The notes under the pieces were generated by a model that was given only the letters and a program-made list of their open reading frames with translations, was not told the DNA's origin and made no database searches. Positions 35,372 to 44,132 of a stretch of 64,000 nucleotides of DNA are shown here, one piece after another. Each line of letters begins with the position of its first letter. Within the stretch, counting starts at the first letter, position 1. This DNA is from Natrinema amylolyticus_A (GTDB taxonomy: Archaea > Halobacteriota > Halobacteria > Halobacteriales > Natrialbaceae): assembly GCF_042678045.1 (NCBI RefSeq), contig NZ_JBHUDI010000005.1, positions 186,001-250,000 of the forward strand. The letters are read 5' to 3'. Made by a program: the position numbers and the translations under genes.

Positions 35372-36924
35372 GTGACCACCGCGAGGCCGTTCGATCGAAC
35401 GCGAAGTATCTGCGTAACGTCCGACCGATCGACCCGGACGAGATCGCCGACTACATCGAAGGAGCGCCACATCCAGCGGTCGTCAAACAGCTCCTCCGCG
35501 AGGAGGCCGTCGATCTCGGCTTGCGCGAGCGAGACGACGGGACGTTCGTCCCCGTCGACGACGACCCGGTGCGGCCCCGTCGCGGGCCGGTCGAGGAGTT
35601 CCCCGCCGGCTACGAACGCCGGCTCGAGGACCTGCTGGCCGATCGCTACGGCCCGAACTGGTATGATGGTGCCTCGGGCGACTTGCTCCGGTCGACGATC
35701 CGCCGGTTCAAAGCCGATTATCTCGACGGTCGCGCCGTCGAGTACGACGACGACGTGGCGGCAGGCTACGCGATTTACCACCTGCCGGGCTACTACGCAG
35801 CGATCCAATATGCGCTCGACGATCTCGCTGATCGGGGGTTGCTGGGCCGGAAGCTACGGGTCCTCGACGTCGGCGCTGGCGTCGGCGGCCCCGCGCTCGG
35901 GCTCTGTGACTACCTTCCCGACGACGCGCTGGTCGATTATCACGCGATCGAACCCAGCGCGGCCGCGGACGTCCTCGAAGACCTACTCGGTGAAACGGGG
36001 CGAAACGTCCACACGACGATCCACCGGACGACCGCGGAGGAATTCGACCCGAGTGACGCCGCCAGCGACGGATTCGATCCGACTACCCCCGACGACGGTT
36101 TCGACCTCGTCCTCGCCTGTAACGTATTGAGCGAACTCGACGAGCCCGCTGCAGTGACGCGGTCGTTCCTCGAGACGCTCGCACCCGACGGGACGTTGCT
36201 CGCGATGGCTCCCGCAGACAAGAACACCAGTGTAGGGCTGCGTGAAGTCGAGCGCGAGCTTGAGGGCCAGCGGCTGTGGGACCGGGATGCGGTAGACATC
36301 GGTGGCAATGGGGGCGCCGACAATGGCACAGACGTGGCCGACGACCGGCTCGGCGAGGTGACCGTCTACGGGCCAACCGTTCGGCTCTGGCCCAACGAAA
36401 CCCCGTCGGATCGCGGCTGGTCGTTCGACGTGCGGCCAGATCTTGCCGTTCCTGGGTTCCAGCGTCGCCTCGACGAGGCCACGCCGACCGACGACGCCGA
36501 GCACGCACCCGGCGAGTTCGTCAACGTCGACGTCCAGTTTTCCTACTCCATGCTGCGGCTGGACGGTCGGCGGCGGATCGACATGGCCCTCGAGACCAGT
36601 GAGTGGGCGAAGATGGCCGAGATGGACCGCCACGTCACTAATCGGATCGACCTCGTCGCGGCGAAGCTCAGCCGATCACTGAGCGAGGACGGCGATGGCG
36701 GCCGCGGCGGCCGATCGAACCCGCTTTTCAAGATCAGCGACGGCAGCGAAAAGATCGACCACTACGCTGTCGTGACGAAGGAAACGTCGCTCAACCGAGC
36801 GCTGCTCGAGGCCGACTACGGCGAGGTCTGTTCGTTCGAGCGGATCCTCGCGCTCTGGAACGACGACGAGGAAGCCTACAATCTGGTCGTCGACGAGGAG
36901 ACGATCGTCGACCGACTTGCCTGA
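35368..36924 (+). CDS. Rsm22-like SAM-dependent methyltransferase
   Basis: A 518-residue protein with a GTG start at 35368, overlapping tyrA. A helical N-terminal domain (to about residue 120) precedes a class I SAM fold with the glycine-rich motif VLDVGAGVGGPALGL, FDLVLACNVLSELDEP and a C-terminal region. The family relates to the small-ribosomal-subunit methyltransferase-like Rsm22 proteins. An acidic insert (about residues 220-245) and a Gly/Asp-rich linker are haloarchaeal-like additions. The RNA target is unknown. Confidence 0.85.
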   Translation: MSDHREAVRSNAKYLRNVRPIDPDEIADYIEGAPHPAVVKQLLREEAVDLGLRERDDGTFVPVDDDPVRPRRGPVEEFPAGYERRLEDLLADRYGPNWYDGASGDLLRSTIRRFKADYLDGRAVEYDDDVAAGYAIYHLPGYYAAIQYALDDLADRGLLGRKLRVLDVGAGVGGPALGLCDYLPDDALVDYHAIEPSAAADVLEDLLGETGRNVHTTIHRTTAEEFDPSDAASDGFDPTTPDDGFDLVLACNVLSELDEPAAVTRSFLETLAPDGTLLAMAPADKNTSVGLREVERELEGQRLWDRDAVDIGGNGGADNGTDVADDRLGEVTVYGPTVRLWPNETPSDRGWSFDVRPDLAVPGFQRRLDEATPTDDAEHAPGEFVNVDVQFSYSMLRLDGRRRIDMALETSEWAKMAEMDRHVTNRIDLVAAKLSRSLSEDGDGGRGGRSNPLFKISDGSEKIDHYAVVTKETSLNRALLEADYGEVCSFERILALWNDDEEAYNLVVDEETIVDRLA

Positions 36925-37051
36925 CCCTGCATAGATTCCGCGCACGCGCACACTGAGCAGGGTGCGGTACCCAACGCTGACGGCCACCCGAGCGGCTGTG
37001 TCGAGTGCCGGAAGCGGTGGGCTTTTCGCGCCGCCGGCCGACCGGCGTGAC

Positions 37052-37849
37052 ATGAGCGACGACCTCGAGATCCTACTGACCAACGACGATGGGATCGACA
37101 GCACCGGCATCCGGGCGCTGTACGACGCCCTCTCCGAACACGCTAACGTGACCGTCGTCGCGCCCGCCGGCGACCAGAGTGCCTGTGGGCGGTCGATCTC
37201 CCACGAAGTCGAGGTCGACGACCACGAACTCGGCTACGCCGTCCACGGGACGCCCGCCGACTGCGTCGTCGCCGGCCTCGCGGAACTCGGCCCGTTTCCC
37301 GACCTCGTCGTCGCGGGCTGTAACAAGGGTGCGAATCTCGGCGAGTACGTCCTCGGGCGCTCGGGGACGATCAGCGCGGCCGTCGAAGCCGCCTTCTTCG
37401 ATGTCCCCGCGATCGCGACGTCGCTGTACGTCCCTGTCGACGACACGCCGTTCGAGGAGACCGAAGTGACGGCCGACGACTACGCCGAAGCGACCCGCGT
37501 CACGACCTACCTCGTCGACCGCGCGCTCGAGGCCGGCGTCTTCGAGCACGCCGCCTACCTCAACGTTAACGTTCCGCTGCCCGACGGCGACCCCGCGTCG
37601 ATCGAGATCACGCGGCCCTCGAAACGCTACGAGATGGACGCCGAACGCGAGGGGGCACACGTCACGCTGCACGACCGCGTCTGGGACGACATGACGCCCG
37701 AGGCGCTCCCCGACCCGCCGGGAACGGATCGCCGGGCCGTCGTCGAGGGAAAGGTGAGCGTCTCGCCGCTGACCGCGCCTCACTCGACGAACCACCACGA
37801 GGCCCTCGATGCGCTCGCCGACGACTACGAGGGGTCGCGCCACGAGTGA
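37052..37849 (+). CDS. surE: 5'/3'-nucleotidase SurE
   Basis: A 265-residue enzyme opening LEILLTNDDGIDSTGIRAL, the metal-binding SurE motif, with APAGDQSACGRSIS, HGTPADCVV and GCNKGANLGEYVLGRSGTIS next. The ATG at 37052 begins MSDDLEILLTN; an in-frame start 30 codons upstream is not used. It hydrolyses nucleoside monophosphates and is often linked to survival in stress. A weak AT box CTTTTCGC lies near 37022-37029. Confidence 0.95.
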   Translation: MSDDLEILLTNDDGIDSTGIRALYDALSEHANVTVVAPAGDQSACGRSISHEVEVDDHELGYAVHGTPADCVVAGLAELGPFPDLVVAGCNKGANLGEYVLGRSGTISAAVEAAFFDVPAIATSLYVPVDDTPFEETEVTADDYAEATRVTTYLVDRALEAGVFEHAAYLNVNVPLPDGDPASIEITRPSKRYEMDAEREGAHVTLHDRVWDDMTPEALPDPPGTDRRAVVEGKVSVSPLTAPHSTNHHEALDALADDYEGSRHE

Positions 37850-38062
37850 GACGGCCGATCGTACCCCGTATACACCGGCAGTGCCGCGATGTCGGCGATC
37901 CTGTCGGTCGCCGAAAGTGATAACTGACTTGCGGGTCGCAAGGCGGCCGCTATTTGATACCCGTCCCGTCACGATAGCTACGACCTTCCCGACGGACACT
38001 ACCCATGCCATTCACAAAACATAAAATCAAGGTAGGTGGGCGTACAAGTTGTGATAGTCCCC

Positions 38063-38080
38063 ATGAACGGTGATCAATAG
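38063..38080 (+). other. Five-codon leader reading frame
   Basis: ATG AAC GGT GAT CAA TAG encodes MNGDQ and its stop ends one base before the ATG of the HTH gene at 38081. This arrangement could couple ribosome arrival to the downstream start. No RBS is obvious, so it may be chance. Confidence 0.3.
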
Positions 38081-38476
38081 ATGGTATTCGATACACTCCG
38101 GGCCCGTCTCTCGTCTCTCTGGCACAGTTCGACCGACGACTCCGAATCGGACTCGTCCGAGACGACAGCGGACGCAGACTCGAGTTCAGCGCCCGACGAC
38201 GAAACGCTGAGTTATGCCGAAGAAATCGAGTACGGCGTCGACGAACGCGACCTCCCGGACGAAGACAAGGTTCTCAGGCTGCTCGTCAAACGCGGCGGCC
38301 GCGTCGACCAATCGACCATTCTCGACGAAACCGGCTGGTCACAGGATCACCTCGAGGACGTCATCGATCGCATGGAAACCGACGATCAGATCAGCGCCAT
38401 TACCGTCGGTCGCAAGCGCGTGATCTGTCGTCGCGGCTTCGAGCCCAAAGGGTATCGATCGCATCTCAACGAGTAG
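38081..38476 (+). CDS. HTH regulator with acidic N-terminus
   Basis: A 131-residue protein with a Ser/Asp/Glu-rich N-terminal half (to about residue 55) and a winged helix, DKVLRLLVKRGGRVDQSTIL then ETGWSQDHLEDVIDRMETDD and VGRKRVICRRG. The C-terminal fold matches the DUF7343-type helix found at 43142. It likely binds DNA. An AT-rich stretch at 38018-38028 (ACATAAAATCA) may be its promoter. Confidence 0.78.
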   Translation: MVFDTLRARLSSLWHSSTDDSESDSSETTADADSSSAPDDETLSYAEEIEYGVDERDLPDEDKVLRLLVKRGGRVDQSTILDETGWSQDHLEDVIDRMETDDQISAITVGRKRVICRRGFEPKGYRSHLNE

Positions 38477-39039
38477 GCCCGCTGTCTCTCCGCTACCGTC
38501 ACCTGACCACCGGCACTTCGCTCCCCCAGCGCCACCACGTCGCGGTGTACCTTCAGGTTCGTTCCGACGGTGCCCGGTCAACCCTGACTGGTGTCCGGCG
38601 GTGTTTCCTGATACTGTATCTTGGATAGCGTGCCGTCGCGGCGTCCGACGAGACGGGTCCTGGCAGTGCGCTCGGGTTAGCGCGACGGAGCAACAGTAGA
38701 GTCGAAATTTCGCGTCCGTCAGTGCGTGACGACTCTCGATTGCGCGACTGAAACGGCTTTATGATCTGTATAGTGATCCCCCCAACAGTGGAATCGTTGT
38801 CTAATGAAATCTCGCAGACTAATGTATGACGAACGGCAGAGCCAGCACCGCCCCTCGAGCGGACTTCCAGATTGGTCTCGACCGGGCAGTGTCCCAGTTC
38901 CGACAGCAGTGATCGATTCCCGGAGTATGGAGACGACCGGCTTGTCGCCCGCTGACCGCCTCCGATCGGCATCGACAGTCGGCGAGCCGGTGGGTGTGTA
39001 ACGCACCGACACTGGATCTCAATTCAAAACCTATCGATA
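38477..39039. other. Intergenic region with a weak small ORF
   Basis: No gene is well supported over about 560 bp. The segment 38804-39001 is an open frame (65 codons, MKSRRLMYDERQSQHRP start) without a recognised domain. A TATA-like TTTATGATC (38758-38766) and GTATAGTGATCCCCC (38768-38782, also seen upstream of 44133 with one change) lie just before it. Confidence 0.5.
38804..39001 (+). CDS. Hypothetical small protein (doubtful)
   Basis: A 65-codon open frame starting MKSRRLMYDERQSQHRP, 22 bases after a TATA-adjacent motif. It has no homologue that I recognise, no membrane segment and a mixed codon use. It may be a real short gene or the leader of the downstream surface-protein gene. Confidence 0.25.
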   Translation: MKSRRLMYDERQSQHRPSSGLPDWSRPGSVPVPTAVIDSRSMETTGLSPADRLRSASTVGEPVGV

Positions 39040-39972
39040 ATGCGCCGCAGTGCCCAACACCACCGAACGGAGACTCGATCGATTCAGCGCAGCGTCCAGA
39101 TCCTGCTTACCGTCTGTGGCATCGCATTCCTGCTGGCCGGCATGGTACTCGCCGTGAGCGGAGCCTCCGTCAGCAGCGCCGTCGGCTCGGTCAGCGACAG
39201 GATAGACGACGCCCGACAGCCGACCGACGACGACGCGACCGACAGCGACTCCGCAGACGCCGGCGGTGAGACCGACACCGACGGCTCCGGCGGAACGGAC
39301 GACGAAACGGGAGAGACGAACGATGCCGACAACACGGATTCCCAGACGGACGGAACCGATGACTCGGGTTCTCAGACGGACGGGACCGACGACACGAACG
39401 GAAACGACGAGAACAGTACCGACGACTCGAACGTATTGACGGCGGTCGTGGAATCGCAGAACGGCGATGCGATCGACAACGCCACCGTCACCGTCGAGTC
39501 CGAGTCCGGGTCGACCGTCTCGAATTCAGTCGACGACGACGGTGAGACCGAATTCGAGCTCGAGGACGGCGAGTACACGGTCGTCGCGGATGATGTGGAC
39601 GGATACACATCCGAGAACGACACTGTCGCGATCGACGGCGACGACGAAGAGATCACACTGACGCTCGAGTCGCAGGAATCGACCGACGATAGCAACGACG
39701 ACAGTGGCGGCTCACTAGCAGTGACTGTCGAAGACGAGAACGGCACCGCGATCGAGAACGCGACCGTCGAGGTCACGGAGGACACCGCCCTCCTCGGCTC
39801 GAGCGAGGAGAAGGAAGTCGACGACGACGGCGAGGCGACGTTCGATCTCGAGGACGGCGAGTACACGGTCGTCGCGGATGATGTGGACGGATACACATCC
39901 GAGAACGACACTGTCACGATCGATGGCGACGACAAAGAGATCACGCTGACGCTCGAGCCGAAGGACAACTAA
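39040..39972 (+). CDS. Membrane-anchored surface protein with two Cna B-like repeats
   Basis: A 310-residue protein. A hydrophobic segment VQILLTVCGIAFLLAGMVLA near residues 24-43 anchors the N-terminus; a long Asp/Thr/Gly-rich acidic linker follows (residues 55-130). Then come two beta-sandwich domains of the carboxypeptidase regulatory-like (Cna B) type, at about 131-215 and 225-310. The second halves are almost identical in DNA (39559-39669 and 39847-39957, four changes in 111 bp). It is likely exposed on the cell surface. Confidence 0.8.
   Translation: MRRSAQHHRTETRSIQRSVQILLTVCGIAFLLAGMVLAVSGASVSSAVGSVSDRIDDARQPTDDDATDSDSADAGGETDTDGSGGTDDETGETNDADNTDSQTDGTDDSGSQTDGTDDTNGNDENSTDDSNVLTAVVESQNGDAIDNATVTVESESGSTVSNSVDDDGETEFELEDGEYTVVADDVDGYTSENDTVAIDGDDEEITLTLESQESTDDSNDDSGGSLAVTVEDENGTAIENATVEVTEDTALLGSSEEKEVDDDGEATFDLEDGEYTVVADDVDGYTSENDTVTIDGDDKEITLTLEPKDN
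39559..39669 (+). repeat. Near-identical 111-bp repeat, copy A
   Basis: Pairs with 39847-39957 at 107 of 111 positions and encodes DGEYTVVADDVDGYTSENDT. The flanking coding sequence of the same domains is strongly diverged, so the repeat was copied or converted recently. Confidence 0.9.
39847..39957 (+). repeat. Near-identical 111-bp repeat, copy B
   Basis: The second copy; the four changes from copy A are single-base, two of them altering Ala/Thr and Glu/Lys in the protein. Confidence 0.9.
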
Positions 39973-40029
39973 CTGCGGCCGCTGCCGGTCGCGGTGTGTC
40001 GGCGATCGTTCCTCCTGAGAGAAGGGGCT

Positions 40030-40520
40030 CGTTTTGCACGTGGCCAGTAATCGGGCGTCGAGCCCAGTCTCGAACTCGTCCGATACCCGTTTCTCGAGGC
40101 GGAAGACTGCAGCGCATCCCGTGTTCGAGACAGTCTGATCGATTACTCGAGTGCGCTGGAGCGGCCGTGTCGTGAGCGGACTGTTGTACGATCGGTCTCG
40201 ACACATCCGGACTGTCGTCGATCTCGTCTGGATCAGTGGCGGAGATCGAGAGTCAGACAGTGGTTCTTGACTCAGTGAAGCGACCGCTGTAACCCGCCGC
40301 TCGTCTCGATCGCTGTCGGCTTCGTCTGCGAGACGATCCACAGCCTGACGAACGACGCCGTCAGCGACATCGATGGCGTACGCTTCGCCGGCCTCGGGCG
40401 AGCCAGAGCATCGGAGTCGCGGCCGATCCGACGGCTGTGAGCCGATCGACTGCCGTTTTGACGACTTGCCAAGGAGCCCTGGATTGTATCGCCAGGTGCT
40501 GGTCGGGATGAGGGGTGGAC
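40030..40520 (+). pseudogene. Decayed glycosyltransferase fragment
   Basis: The plus strand aligns end to end with the last 490 bp of the GT4 gene at 46661-47623. The clearest part, 40298-40400, reads VGFVCETIHSLTNDAVSDID against VGFVRETIRGLTNCTVSDND. It continues in a shifted frame as SPGLYRQVL against LYGLYRRVL near 40480. The frames are broken by stops (CTGTAA near 40288, TGA at 40438) and small indels. Upstream similarity weakens before about 40030. The remaining 40521-40748 has no recognisable content. Confidence 0.72.
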
Positions 40521-40748
40521 TATCCAGCGAGGGATGAGAGACGGAACGGACCGAACGTGGCTCGAGAGCAGTCAGACCATCGCGTCGATCCCGCCGTGTC
40601 ACTCGAGCGATGCGAATCGCTGTGACTATAGCTCGAGGCACACCGCAGTCTCTACTGGCCGTGTGATGGTGCGCTAAGCGCAGGTTCGAGACGTGAGCCG
40701 GCGGCGTCGAACTGACCGCGAAAAAACGTTAGCTGTGAGACTGGGCGA

Positions 40749-42557
40749 TCATTCGACGGTCACGCTCTTCGCGAGATTGCGCGGTTTGTCGATCGGCCGC
40801 CCGAGTTGCTTCGCGGCGTGATAGGACAGCAGCTGCAACTGGACGTTCGCGAGCAGGCCCGCCCAGACGGGATGGGTCTCGGGGACCGACAGGTGTGCGT
40901 CGGCGACGTCGACGAGGGGGTTATCGTCGGGTCCGACGGCGACGATCGGCGCCCCGCGGGACTGGGCCTCGATCGCGTTCGTCTTCGTCTTCTCGTCGCC
41001 GTTGCTCGTGTAGACCGCGAACAGCGGCGTCTCCTCGGTCACGAGGGCGAGCGGCCCGTGTTTGAGCTCGCCGGCCGCGAACCCTTCCGCGTGCTCGTAG
41101 GTGATCTCCTTGAACTTCAGCGCGCCCTCGAGTGCGACGGAGTGGCCGAGCCCGCTGCCGATGAAGAAGAACGACTCGCTGTCGAGGGTGTCCTGAGCGA
41201 GCGTCTCGGCCCGGGTCGACTCGAGGACGGCTTCGACGTGCTGTGGCAGGTCCGTGAGCGCCTCGAGCATCGCCGCTCGATCGGCGGCGGGGGTCGCGTC
41301 CGGAACGTCCCCGGCGAGGCGCTGGGAGAGGAGCGCGAGCGTGACCGCCTGCGAGGAGTAGGTCTTCGTTGCGGCGACGCCGACTTCCGGGCCAGCGCGG
41401 ATGTAGACCGCGTCGTCGGCTTCGCGCGCGGCCGTCGAACCGACGACGTTGGTGACGGCGAGCGTCCGCGCGCCGCGGTCTGCCGCGGTTCGGACCGCAT
41501 CGAGGGTGTCGGCGGTTTCGCCGCTCTGCGTAACCGCAACGGTGAGCGTGGTTTCGTCGACCGGCCCGGTCGTGGCCTCGTACTCGCTGGCTCGAAGCAC
41601 TTCGGTCCTGAGTCCGGCCTCGCGGACCAGCTGGCTGCCGTACATCGCCGCGTGATACGACGTCCCGCAGGCGACGAACTGAACGGACTCGATTCCGTCG
41701 AACGTCCCTGGCGAAAGATCCTCGAACGCGACATCGCCGTCCTCGACCCGGCCTTCGATCGTGTTAGCGAGGGAGGTCGGCTGATTGTTGATCTCCTTGA
41801 GCATGTAGTGATCGTACTCGCCTTTCCCCGCATCCTCCGGGTCCCAGTCGACGGTGTCGACCGACCGCTCGACCGGATTGCCGGCGAGGTCAGTGATCCG
41901 GTAGGAATCGGGCTCGAGGACGACCAGATCGCCGTCTTCGAGGTAGATCACCTCGTCGGTGTGATCGAGGAACGCCGGGACGTCGCTGGCGAGGAACCAC
42001 TCCTCCTCGTCGAGTCCGAGGACGAGCGGTGACCCCTTCCGTGCAGCGTAGACTGCCTCTTCGCCGTCGACGATCGCAGCGATCGCGTAGCTTCCCTCGA
42101 GCGTCTCGACAGCCCGGCGGACCGCTCGTTCGGTGTCGCCGGTCGCCTCCCGGTACTCGTCGATGAGGTGTGGGATGACCTCCGTGTCGGTGTCGCTGTC
42201 GAACTCGTGGCCTTTCCCCTGGAGATCCGCTCGGAGCTCGTCGTAATTGTCGATCACGCCGTTGTGAACCACCGCGACGTCGCCCGCCGTGTCCGTATGC
42301 GGATGGGCGTTCTCGTCGGTCGGTGGCCCGTGGGTACTCCAGCGGGTGTGGCCGATCCCCATGTTTCCGTGTGGCTGCGTATTCAACGCCGATTTGAGGT
42401 CGGATACTTCACCCGAGCACTTGTGTACCTTGACGCCGGAGCCGTTCTGGACAGCGATGCCTGCCGAGTCGTAGCCCCGGTACTCGAGGTTCTCGAGTCC
42501 CGAGAGGAGCGTCTCCGCCGCGTTTCCGTGACCGATCCGTGCGATAATACCACACAT
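40749..42557 (-). CDS. glmS: Glutamine--fructose-6-phosphate aminotransferase
   Basis: A 602-residue enzyme beginning MCGIIARIGHGNAAETLLSG; Cys2 is the glutaminase nucleophile and the ATG at 42557 is preferred over a frame 23 codons longer. The glutaminase domain spans residues 1-220 (HTRWSTHGPPTDENAHPH) and two SIS sugar isomerase domains follow (CGTSYHAAMYGSQLV and TQSGETADTLDA). The C-terminal KPRNLAKSVTVE is the family end. It makes glucosamine-6-phosphate for UDP-GlcNAc and could feed the surface glycan genes that begin at 44133. Confidence 0.97.
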   Translation of the reverse strand: MCGIIARIGHGNAAETLLSGLENLEYRGYDSAGIAVQNGSGVKVHKCSGEVSDLKSALNTQPHGNMGIGHTRWSTHGPPTDENAHPHTDTAGDVAVVHNGVIDNYDELRADLQGKGHEFDSDTDTEVIPHLIDEYREATGDTERAVRRAVETLEGSYAIAAIVDGEEAVYAARKGSPLVLGLDEEEWFLASDVPAFLDHTDEVIYLEDGDLVVLEPDSYRITDLAGNPVERSVDTVDWDPEDAGKGEYDHYMLKEINNQPTSLANTIEGRVEDGDVAFEDLSPGTFDGIESVQFVACGTSYHAAMYGSQLVREAGLRTEVLRASEYEATTGPVDETTLTVAVTQSGETADTLDAVRTAADRGARTLAVTNVVGSTAAREADDAVYIRAGPEVGVAATKTYSSQAVTLALLSQRLAGDVPDATPAADRAAMLEALTDLPQHVEAVLESTRAETLAQDTLDSESFFFIGSGLGHSVALEGALKFKEITYEHAEGFAAGELKHGPLALVTEETPLFAVYTSNGDEKTKTNAIEAQSRGAPIVAVGPDDNPLVDVADAHLSVPETHPVWAGLLANVQLQLLSYHAAKQLGRPIDKPRNLAKSVTVE

Positions 42558-42697
42558 CAGCCGATCACCTCCAGCCGAGTCGCCGGCGACCACGTCGCAT
42601 CGGCTGTGTCGTGTGCGGCGGGGCAATCGACGGTCGTGACGGACGTATCGAGTCGGCTCGAGATCGCTGCCGTGAATGCAGTCCTGTTCCGTGTCAT
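42557..42697 (-). CDS. Small ORF before glmS (doubtful)
   Basis: A 46-codon frame MTRNRTAFTAAISSRLD ending in LEVIG, whose stop overlaps the glmS ATG (TGATG arrangement). No family is recognised. The coupling pattern resembles an operon joint, so it may be a short gene, but the composition is weak evidence. Confidence 0.3.
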   Translation of the reverse strand: MTRNRTAFTAAISSRLDTSVTTVDCPAAHDTADATWSPATRLEVIG

Positions 42698-43141
42698 TGG
42701 TATCGTCGAACCCGTCCGCGCGTTGCTGTCGGATCGGGCTTCACTCTGACCACGGACAACAGCGGCCATTACTATACCACGAATAAGACGGTACGACGAA
42801 CGCGACGTGAGCTATCGACTGTGTAAGACGCGTTCGTTTTCACACTCGCAGTGTCACGGTTCGTTCGCTCCCCGCCACACCAGCACAGAGTGGTCGCGTG
42901 AGCACATCGAGACCGTCTGAGCGAGCGGTTCGATCCGGTAAAACGCCAGACCGGTGTTCGACGACGGAGTACAAAACGTCCGATAGACGCGTCGCTGATC
43001 GGTTTACGAAGGGAGTAAACGCTGTTTTGTCACTGAAAGTCGAAACGCGATCGGCGAAACCGGTCGCCATCGTCGCCCAATGGCTCGGTGACTCCGACCG
43101 TGTTCCGGGTGGTGCAATGTTGCTGTCGACGGAGCGGGTGC
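42698..43141. other. Intergenic region upstream of glmS
   Basis: About 445 bp with no convincing gene, tRNA or repeat on either strand. It presumably contains the glmS promoter and separates it from the HTH gene at 43142. Confidence 0.5.
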
Positions 43142-43774
43142 TTACGGAAGCGGGTTTTCGACGTCGTCCGACTGCGTCTCGTCGTCGTTCGGTCGGTCGG
43201 CGAAGACGATGACGTTCTCCCGACCCACCGATCGCTTTTCGATCGTGCCGTCGGCATGCATCTGTGAGCAGATCCGGCTCACTTTCGACTTCGACCAGCC
43301 GGTCTCGTCTGCGATCCGGTGTTGGCGAATGCGACCGTGATTCGCGACAAGCAGCCGGACGACTTTCCCTTCGTCACTCAGGAGTCTCGGTGGCGTCTCG
43401 GGCGACAGATACGTTTCGTACGCCCGAGGACTATCAGTGCGTGCGTGAGCTGATTCCGCTGTATCGCCTGCCGCATTCGCGACGAGCGGGAGCGACGAAA
43501 TCTCGAGGTCGCGTTCCGACAACACGGCCGCCGTGCGAATCCCGATGAGTACACTGATGAGCACGAAGAGAACCGCGACCAGGACCACATCCCCGAACGA
43601 CGCCGTGCGAAGCAGTTGTAACGGTTCGCCGGATCGACCGCCGATGGCGACACGAACCGGCAGGGGAATCGCATGGACGCCCTGGTGGGTCGAAGTCAGA
43701 CCCGTATCGATCGAGATGGTGCTATGAATCGATGCGAGCTGGGCTCTGACTCCGATCGGGGAATGTGACACCAT
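43142..43774 (-). CDS. Membrane-tethered winged-helix regulator
   Basis: A 210-residue protein. A hydrophobic segment VVLVAVLFVLISVLIGI near residue 64 anchors it, after a short N-terminal part that may be the residue of an outer sensor domain (DUF7345 type). The C-terminal winged helix GKVVRLLVANHGRIRQHRI, then DETGWSKSKVSRICSQM and VGRENVIVFA, matches the DUF7343 helix also seen at 38081. The ATG at 43774 (MVSHSPIGV) is my choice; the frame is open further upstream to a TTG. It probably senses an outside signal. Confidence 0.78.
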   Translation of the reverse strand: MVSHSPIGVRAQLASIHSTISIDTGLTSTHQGVHAIPLPVRVAIGGRSGEPLQLLRTASFGDVVLVAVLFVLISVLIGIRTAAVLSERDLEISSLPLVANAAGDTAESAHARTDSPRAYETYLSPETPPRLLSDEGKVVRLLVANHGRIRQHRIADETGWSKSKVSRICSQMHADGTIEKRSVGRENVIVFADRPNDDETQSDDVENPLP

Positions 43775-44132
43775 GATTGACGCGGTTCTGCTGCGGTCGG
43801 TGCATGACCGAGTCACGGTGGACGTGACCGTGCCGACCGCACTGGAGGTGCGACTCCCTGGACCTTCATTATGAATCCGTATAGGAGCGTTTAACAACGG
43901 TTTAAGCGCTCATCCTGGCGTTCAGCCGTCGACCGGGTCAATGCTGCCGGCAGCGCCATTCGCCGCTCGGTTTCGCCATGCGATACTCTTGCACCCGTTT
44001 ATTCGCGGTATAGTAATCCCCCGACACCGTCTTGCCGATTCTGTAGCACGGCCCGCCGATTGCGGGCCCGACAGTTCCGGACAGTCACCGTCGCACTCGG
44101 TCGTGTGACGGTTCATCCATAACGCACCACCC
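43775..44132. other. Divergent promoter region of the polysaccharide locus
   Basis: About 358 bp between the tethered regulator and the nucleotide-sugar dehydrogenase. AT-rich boxes GTTTAACAAC (43889-43898) and GGTATAGTAATCCCCC (44007-44022) are visible. The latter shares GTATAGTRATCCCCC with 38768-38782. No gene is supported. Confidence 0.5.

Noticed and set aside
39715..40641. Minus-strand frame of 308 codons
   Set aside because: It spans the antisense of the repeat protein and of the glycosyltransferase fossil and has no recognisable domain.
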